From a virus, in the IMG/VR virus record IMGVR_UViG_3300032315_001572, positions 1-64,000 of that record: a stretch of 64,000 nt of DNA; one strand, 5' to 3'. Both the position numbers and the translations under genes were made by a program. A model generated the notes under the pieces. That model ran no database searches, had not been told where the DNA came from, and saw only the letters and a list, made by a program, of their open reading frames with translations. Positions 49,001 through 57,262 of the stretch are shown piece by piece. How positions within the stretch are numbered: the first letter of the stretch is position 1; each line of letters opens with the position of its first letter.

Positions 49001-51718
49001 TCTTATTCTTGACATTGGAGTTCCAGCACCAGCCTCTCTTCTAATTGCATCATTTAATGCTGTGAAATTAGGAATAAATCCTCCAGAAGCTTTTTTACCT
49101 TTGGTTGTACTAAACGCTCCAAATTGTCTCATCCCAACTTCTTTATAAATTTTATTCGCAAAACTTTGTAAATTATCAGTAGATAGACTACCTTTAAAAT
49201 CTCCAAGAACAGTACTGAAACCAAATAATTTTTGTAAATTTCTTAAATTCTTACCACCTCTGACATCAAAATCTCCAAATCCTTTTTGTGAATCTAATGC
49301 TGTATAATTTAATGCTGTTTTTACTCCAATTTCAAAAGCAGAACCGACTGCTCCTCTTACTGCACCATATGCGCCTTTTTCTCCAGAACTAGAAAATGCA
49401 CTAGCTAGTGTTCCTTTATTTACAGTTCTGCCTAAAGGTTTTAAAGTATCAATAAAACCAGATGTATTATCTAAAATACTATTAGTTATATTTGTAAATA
49501 ATCTTCTTTTATCATCAGCTAAATCTCCTTCTAAAGCAGATTTTTTCATTCCATAAACTGGCACGTTTGTAATTGCAAATTCTGAAGATTTACCTTTTGG
49601 AGAAAATGGTCCAGCTAGTTTTCTTGAAGATCCAATAAATGGCAATAATACGCTAGCTATATTACTAACATCCAGTGGAGTTGGTTTATTTAATGCAGCC
49701 TTACTTTTTCTTTGAGCAGTCTTTACATCAGATCTAACATAACCTGCTTTTGCTGCATCTTCTGGAGTTATAGCTTTTGTTTTAATCGCATAAGGAATTT
49801 GAGAAGCAGAAAATCTTTTATTATTTATAATATAATCTGCAAAATTAGGTATAAATCCATTACTTGCATATGGATTAAACCCATATACTGAATTAAATTG
49901 ACTTTGATAATTTTTTCCAGCATCACTTTGCATTGGAGGCATAATCGCTGGCTGACTCATTCCAGGAAATTTTTTAACTTTTTCTGCCGAATTATAAGTT
50001 ACAGAACCTTCTCCAGGGATATTCATTTTACGAACATATCCAGGATTATATCCACCAGCTAGTGCTCCTAAAATTTCTGAACTAGCAAAATTAGGAATAA
50101 ATCCTCCGCTCTTTGCTTTTAATGTACCGCCTTTAGCAGAAACTCCTCTACCAATTAATCCACCAGTTAATGTAGATGACAATGCAGCAGCTCTTTCTCT
50201 TTCTGCTGTTTGTTGTCTAATTATATTTAATATTTTAGTTTCTACATCTAAAACACTTACTTCTTTATTGTAAACAGATTGAACAAGCGCGGTTTCTTGA
50301 GATAGTACTTGATTTATTTTAGCTTGAATTAGTGCTCTTTCTTCAGCTTTTACATTTAAATTTAAAATTGTTTGTAAAGATTGAGCTGCAAATTTTCCTA
50401 AATTAAAAACTAATTTAGTAATAACAGCAGTCAATAAAATAACTCCAGGACCGCTTATAAAACTTCCAATTCCTTCTAATATACCTTTTCCTATTTTATT
50501 TCCTATTCCTTGTCCATCGACATCAATGCTTTCTAATCCTTTATTTAATAGATTTAGTAAATTTTCTATTGTAGGTCCAAAAGATATTTTCCCAATATCA
50601 GATCCTACTTTAGTTAAGTTAACAAAAGTCTTATTAATTAATGAAGATAATGTTTGATTTAAAGCTTCATTTCTTGTTATAGCTTCATTAGTTGCATTAG
50701 ATGCAGTTTTTAATGCATTACCATATGTAGAATATTCTTTTCCTAGATCTGATAAGGCTGCTTTTAAAATATTAATTTGGAATACGCCACCAACAGTTTC
50801 TGCAACTTGAGCTCTTTGTGCGTCGCCCAATTTACTAAAAGTATTAGAAAGATTAGATAATATTTGAACCGCTGGTAATGTATCACCTTCTAGATTCCTT
50901 ACTTGAATACCTAATTGCTCTAATTGGTCAAGAGTATCTGTTCTTTGTATTCTTGTAAAAATAGTCTTTAAAGAGTTACCAATTACTGCTCCACCTCTAG
51001 CTGTAGTTTGTTGAACACTTGTAACGATTGCTAATAATTCATCAAAATCAACTCCTGCATCAACTGCAGATGATCCTACTCGTTTAATAGCTTCCGCAAG
51101 ATCAGCACTACTTACTGCGAATGCAGCATCAACATTTGCTAATTTATTAATAATAGTAGTTGAATCTAGTGCTGCGCTACTAAAGCTATTAATTGTAGCT
51201 GTTAAAGCTTCTACTGCGCTTACTGTGTCAAGTCCGCTAAGACGAGTTAAAATAAGAGCATCCCTTGTTCTTTTTAATGTTTCTTCTAAACCTAAACCTT
51301 GACGAGAAAGTTCTGTAGCAGCCTGAGCAACAACATCAAAAGTTTGACCTGTATTTTTAGCAATATCGAATAAACTATTGCCAAATTGATTTAATGTATT
51401 AGTGCTAACATTTAATATAACATTAATATCTGTTAAAGATTTTTGAACATCTATTGTGCTTTTAACTAAAGAAGTAAAAGCTTTTTCTACAGTATATATT
51501 AAACCTGCACTTGCACCGAATGCAATAACACGAGCATTTGACGCATCTAAGGATTTTTGAAATTCATTTGCGGCACCAGTAATACGTCCAAGTGGCTGAG
51601 TAAAGGCTTTTTCATTTAATCCTTTGAATTTAAAATCACGCGCCAAGGCGCTCTGAATATCTCTTTCGAGTTGCCTTGTATCCGCCCCTACTGAAATTGA
51701 AGCTGAAGTCCTAGCCAT
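46010..51718 (-). CDS. Tape measure protein
   Basis: The protein (1902 aa) sets tail length and is injected with the DNA. The N-terminal 350 residues match the phage tape measure core domain (A-T-E-L-S-R-Q-G-L-G, L-A-E-A-I-K-R-V-G and G-N-S-L-K-T-I-F-T-R). The middle contains four copies of a G-F-I/V-P-N-F motif preceded by Gly, Asn or Lys. Hydrophobic segments lie near residues 410-440 and 960-1050. Near the C-terminus are two copies of K-D-D-V/I-P-A-M-L with G-E-Y/F-V and R-K about 10-15 residues on. By the rule of about 0.15 nm per residue, the tail would be near 280 nm. The 5' untranslated region forms a hairpin. Confidence 0.95.
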   Translation of the reverse strand: MARTSASISVGADTRQLERDIQSALARDFKFKGLNEKAFTQPLGRITGAANEFQKSLDASNARVIAFGASAGLIYTVEKAFTSLVKSTIDVQKSLTDINVILNVSTNTLNQFGNSLFDIAKNTGQTFDVVAQAATELSRQGLGLEETLKRTRDALILTRLSGLDTVSAVEALTATINSFSSAALDSTTIINKLANVDAAFAVSSADLAEAIKRVGSSAVDAGVDFDELLAIVTSVQQTTARGGAVIGNSLKTIFTRIQRTDTLDQLEQLGIQVRNLEGDTLPAVQILSNLSNTFSKLGDAQRAQVAETVGGVFQINILKAALSDLGKEYSTYGNALKTASNATNEAITRNEALNQTLSSLINKTFVNLTKVGSDIGKISFGPTIENLLNLLNKGLESIDVDGQGIGNKIGKGILEGIGSFISGPGVILLTAVITKLVFNLGKFAAQSLQTILNLNVKAEERALIQAKINQVLSQETALVQSVYNKEVSVLDVETKILNIIRQQTAERERAAALSSTLTGGLIGRGVSAKGGTLKAKSGGFIPNFASSEILGALAGGYNPGYVRKMNIPGEGSVTYNSAEKVKKFPGMSQPAIMPPMQSDAGKNYQSQFNSVYGFNPYASNGFIPNFADYIINNKRFSASQIPYAIKTKAITPEDAAKAGYVRSDVKTAQRKSKAALNKPTPLDVSNIASVLLPFIGSSRKLAGPFSPKGKSSEFAITNVPVYGMKKSALEGDLADDKRRLFTNITNSILDNTSGFIDTLKPLGRTVNKGTLASAFSSSGEKGAYGAVRGAVGSAFEIGVKTALNYTALDSQKGFGDFDVRGGKNLRNLQKLFGFSTVLGDFKGSLSTDNLQSFANKIYKEVGMRQFGAFSTTKGKKASGGFIPNFTALNDAIRREAGAGTPMSRIRVGKDSRLTSGANPLGLGVYNTKDEPMGLGQGVARYGSNKAKTAGASKGFVPNFFLQAAGGLAASAGTAFIIRQVLSAALFIAIDRLGSKIQESITDQKTSAGVGAAIQGASFAGTTLLAGGGKKAAGGALLTGILLSLVNSLNSLDQTTKDAISVSESNKDKLETFSSAVQSYNQVLEKLTDQTLSTEEKQKILSDSNENLATILTNTPSTLQKSLRDAVSSGNFENITQTLGQIQIALQTSAINADNLASIMQITSDKSLKGNELQKFTDAILNFRTTRGTSVRGEVLSNPKLRDEFTQELGSVIANLQARNAKYGQGTPVIGAGLSVGGMSEDQIFAPTVTGAQGSIIPPEEQNLIKETVAILEPITRLLFKAGVDKETVSKTLTELEKLSFDDLDQGSTELSKKLKELGIDTKSLSNAIKSIARYQKEDFLRRAGLAGDVSSSSEALKKFQDNLSPESLQKYSSTVLDLNLDLNANRIATAKVLDLQEGLRKQILNETERRKVEAKYITQVNEALVQSDGDLDKFSMGLEGAQERLTSRSQRDRGLVFADQYRADQQAAREKQILGGRKSIGDIGSAFFDQFDNRAEDSFRDAQLGAADTARTIKSEFNNAFLSFANGTATASDAFTRMALNISDRIQQLALEFSTNLIFGKLFGSTSNIFGGGGGGLFGSLFGKSKGGLIKGYSTGGNVVGGSGNKDDVPAMLSRGEYVIRKSAVDKYGSGLLHMINGGRINGLAYGGESEFLGTNIYRYNDPLYPTAGENIIDPRLGLQAIIDQNNPQNRIRQEREMALYDYLNYVAGVNESNRQALQDNIRMNQEIQDQYNQQKNAKSRGAYYQALLGVGAAGLGFLAKGGEVRKFASGGSSKDDIPAMLMGGEFVMRKEAVNMYGKKFFDDLNSGRAKKFADGGAVGNVSETNSNNYSPTNNVSVVVNLNQQGATSENTETSQADKQQKDAEETKELAEKVKTQVMRVITEQQRPGGLLSSAVYRQVKR

Positions 51719-51723
51719 GCCTT

Positions 51724-51743
51724 ATTCCTTTACTATAAGGAAT
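51724..51743. promoter_or_regulatory. Inverted repeat in the tape measure 5' leader
   Basis: ATTCCTT (51724-51730) and AAGGAAT (51737-51743) flank a 6-nt loop. In the minus-strand mRNA the 3' arm contains AAGGA, the likely Shine-Dalgarno, about 7 nt from the ATG. The hairpin could hold down initiation. Confidence 0.5.
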
Positions 51744-51748
51744 TACAC
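51742..51748 (-). promoter_or_regulatory. Late-type promoter GTGTAAT of the tape measure gene
   Basis: Minus-strand GTGTAAT ends 23 nt before ATG 51718. The context is CGTGTAAT, so the A before G in the common form is replaced by C. Confidence 0.5.
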
Positions 51749-51779
51749 GAAATATTATTAATTATGATAGTATTCGCTA

Positions 51780-52790
51780 TTAAGCTCCATGCATTTTTAT
51801 TAAATCTTCCATGCTCAAAGTTCCACCCTTTTTCTGAGCTTCTTTATGTAAACTTATGCCATTTTCATCTTTACCTATTTTCGCTAGATCTTCTTTATTA
51901 GCGCCAACTATAGAGGTAGCAATTGCACCCTCTGTTTTCTTTTGATTATTTTCATTTTTATTTAAGACTTCCTCTGCATTTTTACTGCTTTCTAACCATT
52001 CTATGAGCTTATCTGGATCTTCGTAGTATTCATCTGATGGTCTATGCTTTGCTTCAGATAATGCATTTTTAAAATATCTAGCGTAACCAAATATTTCCAT
52101 TTGATAGAAAGTTAAATAAACTATAGGTTTTCCATACATATAATACGGACTATCATCTGATAGATTAAACAAACCAAGATAATATGGCGATAATGCTATT
52201 TTTTTAAGATTATTTTCAGCAAAATTTTTATTAATATTATTATATATTTCTAAAATTTCAGATAAATCTCTATTTTCTAATTCATCAAATTCCTCTTCAG
52301 AGAAGTATTTATATTTTAAATCCTTGTCTTTAAATAAACAATTAAACATGTAATATTCATTTATTTTCTTATTAGCATAATCTTCGACAGTAAAACCTAA
52401 TAATTCTTTTCTTTCTGATGTTAATGTAAATAATTTTATATTTTCTTCATTAATTTGCTTATTCATCTGAGCAATGTCATCGTTTTTAAATAACTTAGAC
52501 TTGGTTTGTTTTAAGCCAGAAATATAAGATTTTATCTTCTTTATCTCTTCGTTTTTTTTAATTGACCAGAGATTTTCTTTTATAATATATTCTTCTTTTT
52601 GCTGTTCTGTTGGAAGCCCATTTTTCTTGGCTTTTTCTATAAATTCTTGCTTAATATGATCAATATCACCAGAATCAATACTAGTGTTATGTTTAAAATA
52701 TAACTTATTATTTTTATAATAAGCTATTGTATACCCTTTTAATATATCAACAAAAAGAATCCTAAGCTTATTTTTGTCTATTGTGTCCAA
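51780..52790 (-). CDS. Tail assembly chaperone-region hypothetical protein (336 aa)
   Basis: I do not recognise a family. The protein is highly charged with coiled-coil-like stretches (about 75-145), a Y-Y-L-G-L-F-N-L segment near residue 209 and an acidic/Gln-rich C-terminus. It is the gene just upstream of the tape measure on the same strand, the usual place of tail assembly chaperones. It begins 3 nt after the 52794 gene's stop. The function is inferred from position only. Confidence 0.62.
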   Translation of the reverse strand: MDTIDKNKLRILFVDILKGYTIAYYKNNKLYFKHNTSIDSGDIDHIKQEFIEKAKKNGLPTEQQKEEYIIKENLWSIKKNEEIKKIKSYISGLKQTKSKLFKNDDIAQMNKQINEENIKLFTLTSERKELLGFTVEDYANKKINEYYMFNCLFKDKDLKYKYFSEEEFDELENRDLSEILEIYNNINKNFAENNLKKIALSPYYLGLFNLSDDSPYYMYGKPIVYLTFYQMEIFGYARYFKNALSEAKHRPSDEYYEDPDKLIEWLESSKNAEEVLNKNENNQKKTEGAIATSIVGANKEDLAKIGKDENGISLHKEAQKKGGTLSMEDLIKMHGA

Positions 52791-52793
52791 TCA

Positions 52794-53552
52794 TTATTCC
52801 TTAGTTTTTTCTTCTTTTTGAACCATTCCAAGAAGTTTTTCGAATTCATCTTGAGAAGCTGCTCTACCAATATACCAAAAACTAATTAAATAAAGAAGTT
52901 TTTGTATAGCAATTTTTTCTATTCCAGACTCAGATTCTTCAATTTCATCGTATCTTTTAAGTTTATCTTCGTAAGTTCCATCTTGAAACAGTTCTTTGAA
53001 TTTTTTATCATCACCTTGGATAAGGCTCAATTGAAGAACCCACCACATGATAGTTTTATTTCTTGCTCTATTTTCTGCGGTTTGCTCAAAAAGATTAGCT
53101 TGAGCCATCTCATATTTTTGCAATCTTTCTCTAGCATCATTCATTTTTGCAATAACAGTTTTAAGATTTTCTTTCTCTTCGTCACTGCGAATAGACTCTT
53201 CTTTTATAGATAATTTTTGAAATTCACTTTGAAGATTAAAAAAATCAATATAAAGTTCATTATATTCTTTTTGCTCTTCATCACTTAGAACTCCACCATC
53301 ATTATTAAATCTTTTAGCAAGTAGTGCGCGAGTTAATAGTCCAGCCTTAATACCCTCTGAAAGTCTAACTCCATAAAACAATTCAGCCTCATCAAATAAA
53401 CTTCTTGTTGGTTTTTTAATACCTAATTTAACTGGCACAGTAGTTTTAATTTTAGAAGTTACCTTTACTTCTTCGCCTTTTTCATTAATAGAAACATCTA
53501 CTTTTTCTATTTCTTTTTCTTGATAAATATCAAATTCGAACATTGTTTTCAT
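52794..53552 (-). CDS. Tail assembly chaperone-region hypothetical protein (252 aa)
   Basis: The family is not firmly assigned. The N-terminus is a small beta domain; then P-T-R-S-L-F-D-E-A-E-L-F-Y-G-V-R-L-S near residue 51 and G-L-L-T-R-A-L-L-A-K-R-F begin a helical, coiled-coil-rich body. Similar proteins occur in many phage tail modules between tail tube and tape measure. It overlaps the 53549 gene by 4 nt. A tail-assembly role is inferred. Confidence 0.65.
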   Translation of the reverse strand: MKTMFEFDIYQEKEIEKVDVSINEKGEEVKVTSKIKTTVPVKLGIKKPTRSLFDEAELFYGVRLSEGIKAGLLTRALLAKRFNNDGGVLSDEEQKEYNELYIDFFNLQSEFQKLSIKEESIRSDEEKENLKTVIAKMNDARERLQKYEMAQANLFEQTAENRARNKTIMWWVLQLSLIQGDDKKFKELFQDGTYEDKLKRYDEIEESESGIEKIAIQKLLYLISFWYIGRAASQDEFEKLLGMVQKEEKTKE

Positions 53553-53824
53553 ATTTTTTCTCCATTATTATTAATTAAATCTTGTAAATAGCTTTTAATT
53601 TTACCGTAGTAAACTACTCCACCAATTGTTTTAATAAACTGATGTTTCTTATTGTCATCCCAGTTTTGATAATTTTTAATAAAATTGGGATTTTTAAATG
53701 TTGTTAAGCTTGGCTTTAAGATTCCAAAATTATCTTTTAAGCTTTTTTGTATGCTCTGTACAGAAAGATTTCCTTCGATTATCTCATCTATAGGAAAATT
53801 ATAATTTAATTTCTTGGTTTTCAT
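53549..53824 (-). CDS. Small hypothetical tail-module protein (91 aa)
   Basis: I do not recognise a family. The protein is basic and Asn-rich with likely helical ends. It overlaps both neighbours by 4 nt and so is translated with them. It may be a small assembly factor. Confidence 0.62.
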   Translation of the reverse strand: MKTKKLNYNFPIDEIIEGNLSVQSIQKSLKDNFGILKPSLTTFKNPNFIKNYQNWDDNKKHQFIKTIGGVVYYGKIKSYLQDLINNNGEKI

Positions 53825-54045
53825 TTGAGCGTTATGTTGATTTTACTAAAATTTTCTTCTATCTCTCTTACTGCATCATTGGCATTATCAAGGATTCTTT
53901 TGCGTATTTTTTGATAAGTTTCATCATTTATATTATAACCAGAATCACCCAAATCTTCAAGAATAAAAAAGAAATTCTTATATATACTTGTAATTTTTCT
54001 CTTTATCTGAAAAAGAGTCATGTCTTTTATAGGATCGTTTTCCAT
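53821..54045 (-). CDS. Small hypothetical tail-module protein (74 aa)
   Basis: I do not recognise a family. It is a short, mostly helical, charged protein. It is the first gene of the four-gene set leading to the tape measure, with its own late-type motif 37 nt upstream and an AAAGG Shine-Dalgarno in the leader. Confidence 0.62.
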   Translation of the reverse strand: MENDPIKDMTLFQIKRKITSIYKNFFFILEDLGDSGYNINDETYQKIRKRILDNANDAVREIEENFSKINITLK

Positions 54046-54082
54046 AATCTTTTACCTTTATCTAACCCTTACCTTAACTTGA

Positions 54083-54089
54083 ATTACAC
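54083..54089 (-). promoter_or_regulatory. Late-type promoter GTGTAAT after the tail tube terminator
   Basis: Minus-strand GTGTAAT ends 37 nt before ATG 54045 and lies 5 bp beyond the terminator hairpin, so it can restart transcription for the chaperone-region genes. Confidence 0.55.
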
Positions 54090-54093
54090 AAAA

Positions 54094-54123
54094 AATAACC
54101 CCCACGAGAACGTGAGGGTTATT
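54094..54123. terminator. Bidirectional-type intrinsic terminator after the tail tube gene
   Basis: A 13-bp stem (54094-54106 with 54111-54123, one mismatch) has an AGAA loop. An A-run before it gives the minus-strand transcript a U-tract. It lies 27 nt past the tail tube stop codon. Confidence 0.88.
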
Positions 54124-54149
54124 TTATAACTTAATTTATGTATTATTTA

Positions 54150-55298
54150 TTAGAATTGTCCGTTGATAAATAATCCATTAGTTGTGTCTTGTGGACCACC
54201 AACTTGAGCGCTGAATGTAAGGGTAACAGATTTATTACTACCGATATCAGAGCTATACTCTTGACTATCTAATTTTGCACCCTTAAGGGTATATTTTGCC
54301 ATAGTTAGAGTGGAATCCGATGGACTCTTAATTGTAATTGCTGGATTGTATTTGGCTGAATCATCAACTACAAGGTTAGCTAAATTTCCTGCATTCATTG
54401 TTGTGACTTGCGCATCAACACTTAATGTTACTGTTAATGGGAAGTCGATTTCTCTTGTGAATGCGAATTTATTTCCTAGTCTTTGAATTGGTGTACGACC
54501 TAGATCAAAGCTCAATGTATAGCTTTGAATATTCATCGTATTTACATCAACTCCACTAGCTAATGTATTAAACAATGATAGAGTAATATCTCCTGGGCGA
54601 AGAGCACTAATTGCGTTTCCACTTCCAATTCCAACGTTTTCAACAGCTTGAGCTAATTGATAATAGTTTGTTAAAGCTGATCCGTCTGTAGGATTAACTG
54701 CAGGAACAAAATTTCCACTAATTCCATTTTGGAAATTCATATTCAAACCTTCAACATTGATAGTTGTTGTTGGGAAATTACCAACAGAACCTTCTGTTGA
54801 GTAGGACGTTAAAAATGCGTTACCGATTCCAATAACTCCGTTATTTGCAGTAGATCCATCTGCGAATCCTACTGCGTCTGTACCTTCTGGAGTTGTACGA
54901 ATAAAATAATTTCTTTCGTCTGTAGTTTTATTTAAGAATCCAGAAATAGCAGAAATAGCAGAATCATTACTTCCAGAAACTACCGTGAATCCTAGAATAT
55001 TTTCATTAGAAAGATTTGCGTTAATATAACTAAAATCTAATGAAACAGTTGGATTTGTTAAAATTACACGATCAATAGCTGCTAATTGTCCGAATTGATT
55101 AACATCTGTGCGATCTACTGTAAAGCTATAATTAGCTGTTTGAATTCTTTGTAACTGTTTGACTAGATTACGATTTTGATCTGGTACATTAGTGTTTCCA
55201 CCGATTCCAGGTGTGAGTGTTCCATAGTGGTAACCTGTTGCTGGAGATGGTCCAGCATAAACAGCTTCTGATTGATAAATTATACGATTTCTTGCCAT
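54150..55298 (-). CDS. Major tail (tail tube) protein
   Basis: The protein (382 aa) is probably the tail tube subunit. It is beta-rich with few charged residues, a V-D-R-T-D-V-N-Q-F-G region near residue 60 and repeats of hydrophobic/polar strand pattern. It has a late-type motif 24 nt upstream, a Shine-Dalgarno (GGAG, about 10 nt before the ATG) and a strong terminator downstream, all signs of a highly expressed monocistronic gene. It lies upstream of chaperones and tape measure, as tail tube genes do. Confidence 0.82.
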   Translation of the reverse strand: MARNRIIYQSEAVYAGPSPATGYHYGTLTPGIGGNTNVPDQNRNLVKQLQRIQTANYSFTVDRTDVNQFGQLAAIDRVILTNPTVSLDFSYINANLSNENILGFTVVSGSNDSAISAISGFLNKTTDERNYFIRTTPEGTDAVGFADGSTANNGVIGIGNAFLTSYSTEGSVGNFPTTTINVEGLNMNFQNGISGNFVPAVNPTDGSALTNYYQLAQAVENVGIGSGNAISALRPGDITLSLFNTLASGVDVNTMNIQSYTLSFDLGRTPIQRLGNKFAFTREIDFPLTVTLSVDAQVTTMNAGNLANLVVDDSAKYNPAITIKSPSDSTLTMAKYTLKGAKLDSQEYSSDIGSNKSVTLTFSAQVGGPQDTTNGLFINGQF

Positions 55299-55322
55299 AT
55301 TAGTTATTCTCCATTTATTGTT

Positions 55323-55330
55323 ATTACACT
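55323..55330 (-). promoter_or_regulatory. Late-type promoter AGTGTAAT of the tail tube gene
   Basis: Minus-strand AGTGTAAT ends 24 nt before ATG 55298. The leader has GGAG. Confidence 0.6.
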
Positions 55331-55354
55331 GATTTTTTTATTTTTTCTACTTTT

Positions 55355-56224
55355 TTATTGTCTTGGATATCTATTTTTTGATACCTCAAAATCAACAAAA
55401 GCAGAATATACATTTCTATTTAAGCTATTAGTAGCATTAACTATCCTTGTATCAGTTTTACTAACATTGACTTCATTAATATACAGATAATCATCAGTAT
55501 TAGCTTTATTTGCTGTATAATTAATATAATTAAAAATATTATTTGGGGTATTAACTGAGCCTAATGAATTAAATGGCATTTCATTTGCATATATCAAGGG
55601 TATTATCTCGCGAGCAGTATCTCTCATTATACTTGTTACAGCATCTAGGCTAAATACGCTATCAGATAATATGATTGCTCTAACGTTACTAATTGTTTGA
55701 TCAAATCCACCAAAAGCTAGAGGTTTATTTTTACCACCTTGATATTTTAAATATATAACAGGATAGGTCTCTGAGCCAACTGGTAATCCAGTAGGATTTT
55801 GATATGTTTTAGGATTAATTTGATATTGTGTTTCAAATAATAAATTTTCTTCAGTTTTACTAGTCAAATACATATTAAAATCTTTAACAGCATAATTACC
55901 ACTTAAAGCTGTAGTAGGATTACTTATGGGTTGACTAAAATATAATTGACCCTCAGAAGCATTAATTCCACTTAAATTATTTTGTCCAGGAACCGTAAAA
56001 ACTCCATTAACATAAACTCCACTTATGATATTTGCTCCACTTATAGAAGAGTCTATAACCATTTGCTTTAATGGGGCACCATATGTATAATATCCATAGA
56101 ACATATTAGTAAGAGGATAAAATACGCTTTGAAAATTTGTATAAGCTTGTCCATTAGTTGACACTTTATTATCTAACCAAAGTAACATACTAGTCATTAA
56201 AATATTATCAAATTGTGGTGTCAT
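55355..56224 (-). CDS. Probable tail terminator-position structural protein (289 aa)
   Basis: No family is recognised. The N-terminal 35 residues are hydrophobic and helical (M-L-L-W-L-D-N-K-V), followed by beta-rich sequence with many Asn, Ser and Tyr. It lies between the gp10-like and tail tube genes, the place of the tail terminator in many siphoviruses, although it is longer than usual. It begins 1 nt after the stop of the 56226 gene. Confidence 0.62.
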   Translation of the reverse strand: MTPQFDNILMTSMLLWLDNKVSTNGQAYTNFQSVFYPLTNMFYGYYTYGAPLKQMVIDSSISGANIISGVYVNGVFTVPGQNNLSGINASEGQLYFSQPISNPTTALSGNYAVKDFNMYLTSKTEENLLFETQYQINPKTYQNPTGLPVGSETYPVIYLKYQGGKNKPLAFGGFDQTISNVRAIILSDSVFSLDAVTSIMRDTAREIIPLIYANEMPFNSLGSVNTPNNIFNYINYTANKANTDDYLYINEVNVSKTDTRIVNATNSLNRNVYSAFVDFEVSKNRYPRQ

Positions 56225-56225
56225 T

Positions 56226-56816
56226 TTATTTTAAATTCTTTATAAATTTCGTATAAAGCTCTGTCATATATTTTACTGGTCTATATGCAGCAACTCTAAC
56301 TTTATTTTTAGATTGAATTCCTCTTCCAGATCTACTAGCTGGAAATACCAAGCCATAAACATAATATCCAAATCCAGAAATGCCATCTTCAACACCCTTT
56401 ACCCAGCTTCTTCCTCGTTCAAATGGAAGAGGTGTTTGAGATTTTATTTCATCTAAAGAAGGAGTAAATACATTAAATTTTAATTGAAAAGTTTTTTTAT
56501 CAAAAATTGATTTTTTATCTAAAAATGTATTTTGTTTGATTAATGCAGTAAGATCATCAACAGGTTTGTCTTGACTATCAAATCCAATAAATGCAAAAAG
56601 ATTTTCTTTTCCATTTAAAGTATTACTAATATTTTCTCCATCTGGACCACTATCTAATTCTTTGGATACAGGATGATCTTGTATTTCATTTATATATTGA
56701 TCTAGATTTTCTTTTAAAATTTCTTGAGCAAAAATAACTGCTTCTTTTTTTAAAGCTGCTTCATATGAACTTGCAATTTCTTGTTTAACTTGGTTGAAAT
56801 TAATTTTAGCAGCCAT
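56226..56816 (-). CDS. HK97 gp10-like tail completion protein (probable)
   Basis: The protein is 196 aa from ATG 56816. It has an N-terminal helix (F-N-Q-V-K-Q-E-I-A-S-S-Y-E-A-A-L-K-K-E), a middle with small polar residues, and F-E-R-G-R-S-W-V-K-G-V-E-D-G-I-S-G-F-G near residue 140. The overall plan resembles neck/completion proteins. The open frame extends to 56846, but ATG 56816, 1 nt after the upstream stop, fits the coupling seen elsewhere in this operon. Confidence 0.6.
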   Translation of the reverse strand: MAAKINFNQVKQEIASSYEAALKKEAVIFAQEILKENLDQYINEIQDHPVSKELDSGPDGENISNTLNGKENLFAFIGFDSQDKPVDDLTALIKQNTFLDKKSIFDKKTFQLKFNVFTPSLDEIKSQTPLPFERGRSWVKGVEDGISGFGYYVYGLVFPASRSGRGIQSKNKVRVAAYRPVKYMTELYTKFIKNLK

Positions 56817-56817
56817 A

Positions 56818-57258
56818 TTATTTTGTTTGCTCCAATCCATATACATAATATGTATTATTTAAATATTTTTTAACAATATCTTCTGTAATAACATTCCAAG
56901 TTTTTCCATCAAATTCAAGTTTTATAGTTCTTCCATTCGCGATAAAATCTCTTGCATCCTGTTTAACTTTTAAAGTAACATCTCCTTTTACGAAAACTAA
57001 TTTTAAGTCATTATTAACAACATCTGTATCGTTAGAATTATTATAATAAATTCTTCCATTAAAAATTCCAGTTACAGGAATATAAGTAAAATTCACTGCA
57101 TCTGAAGATTGACCATAACCATATAATGGAGCACTTTGAACTTGCTCTACAATTCTTACTGGGTCTTTGTGAACAATAAAAGATCTGGAAAAATAAGTAA
57201 AAAAATTATCATAATCTTGCGAAAATTCTGCCGCAGCTGTTGAGTTTATAAAGCTCAT
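56818..57258 (-). CDS. Head-tail adaptor-position protein (146 aa)
   Basis: No family is recognised with confidence. It is a small beta-rich protein with a C-terminal V-K-K-Y-L-N-N-T-Y-Y segment. It lies between the connector-like gene and the gp10-like gene, which is the place of head-closure or adaptor proteins. The start is ATG 57258. Confidence 0.62.
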   Translation of the reverse strand: MSFINSTAAAEFSQDYDNFFTYFSRSFIVHKDPVRIVEQVQSAPLYGYGQSSDAVNFTYIPVTGIFNGRIYYNNSNDTDVVNNDLKLVFVKGDVTLKVKQDARDFIANGRTIKLEFDGKTWNVITEDIVKKYLNNTYYVYGLEQTK

Positions 57259-57262
57259 AGTG

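Noticed and set aside
53821-54045. A G-GT-type programmed frameshift between the chaperone-region genes
   Set aside because: The genes overlap by ATGA-type starts or small gaps and no clear slippery heptamer could be picked out; I could not exclude it formally.
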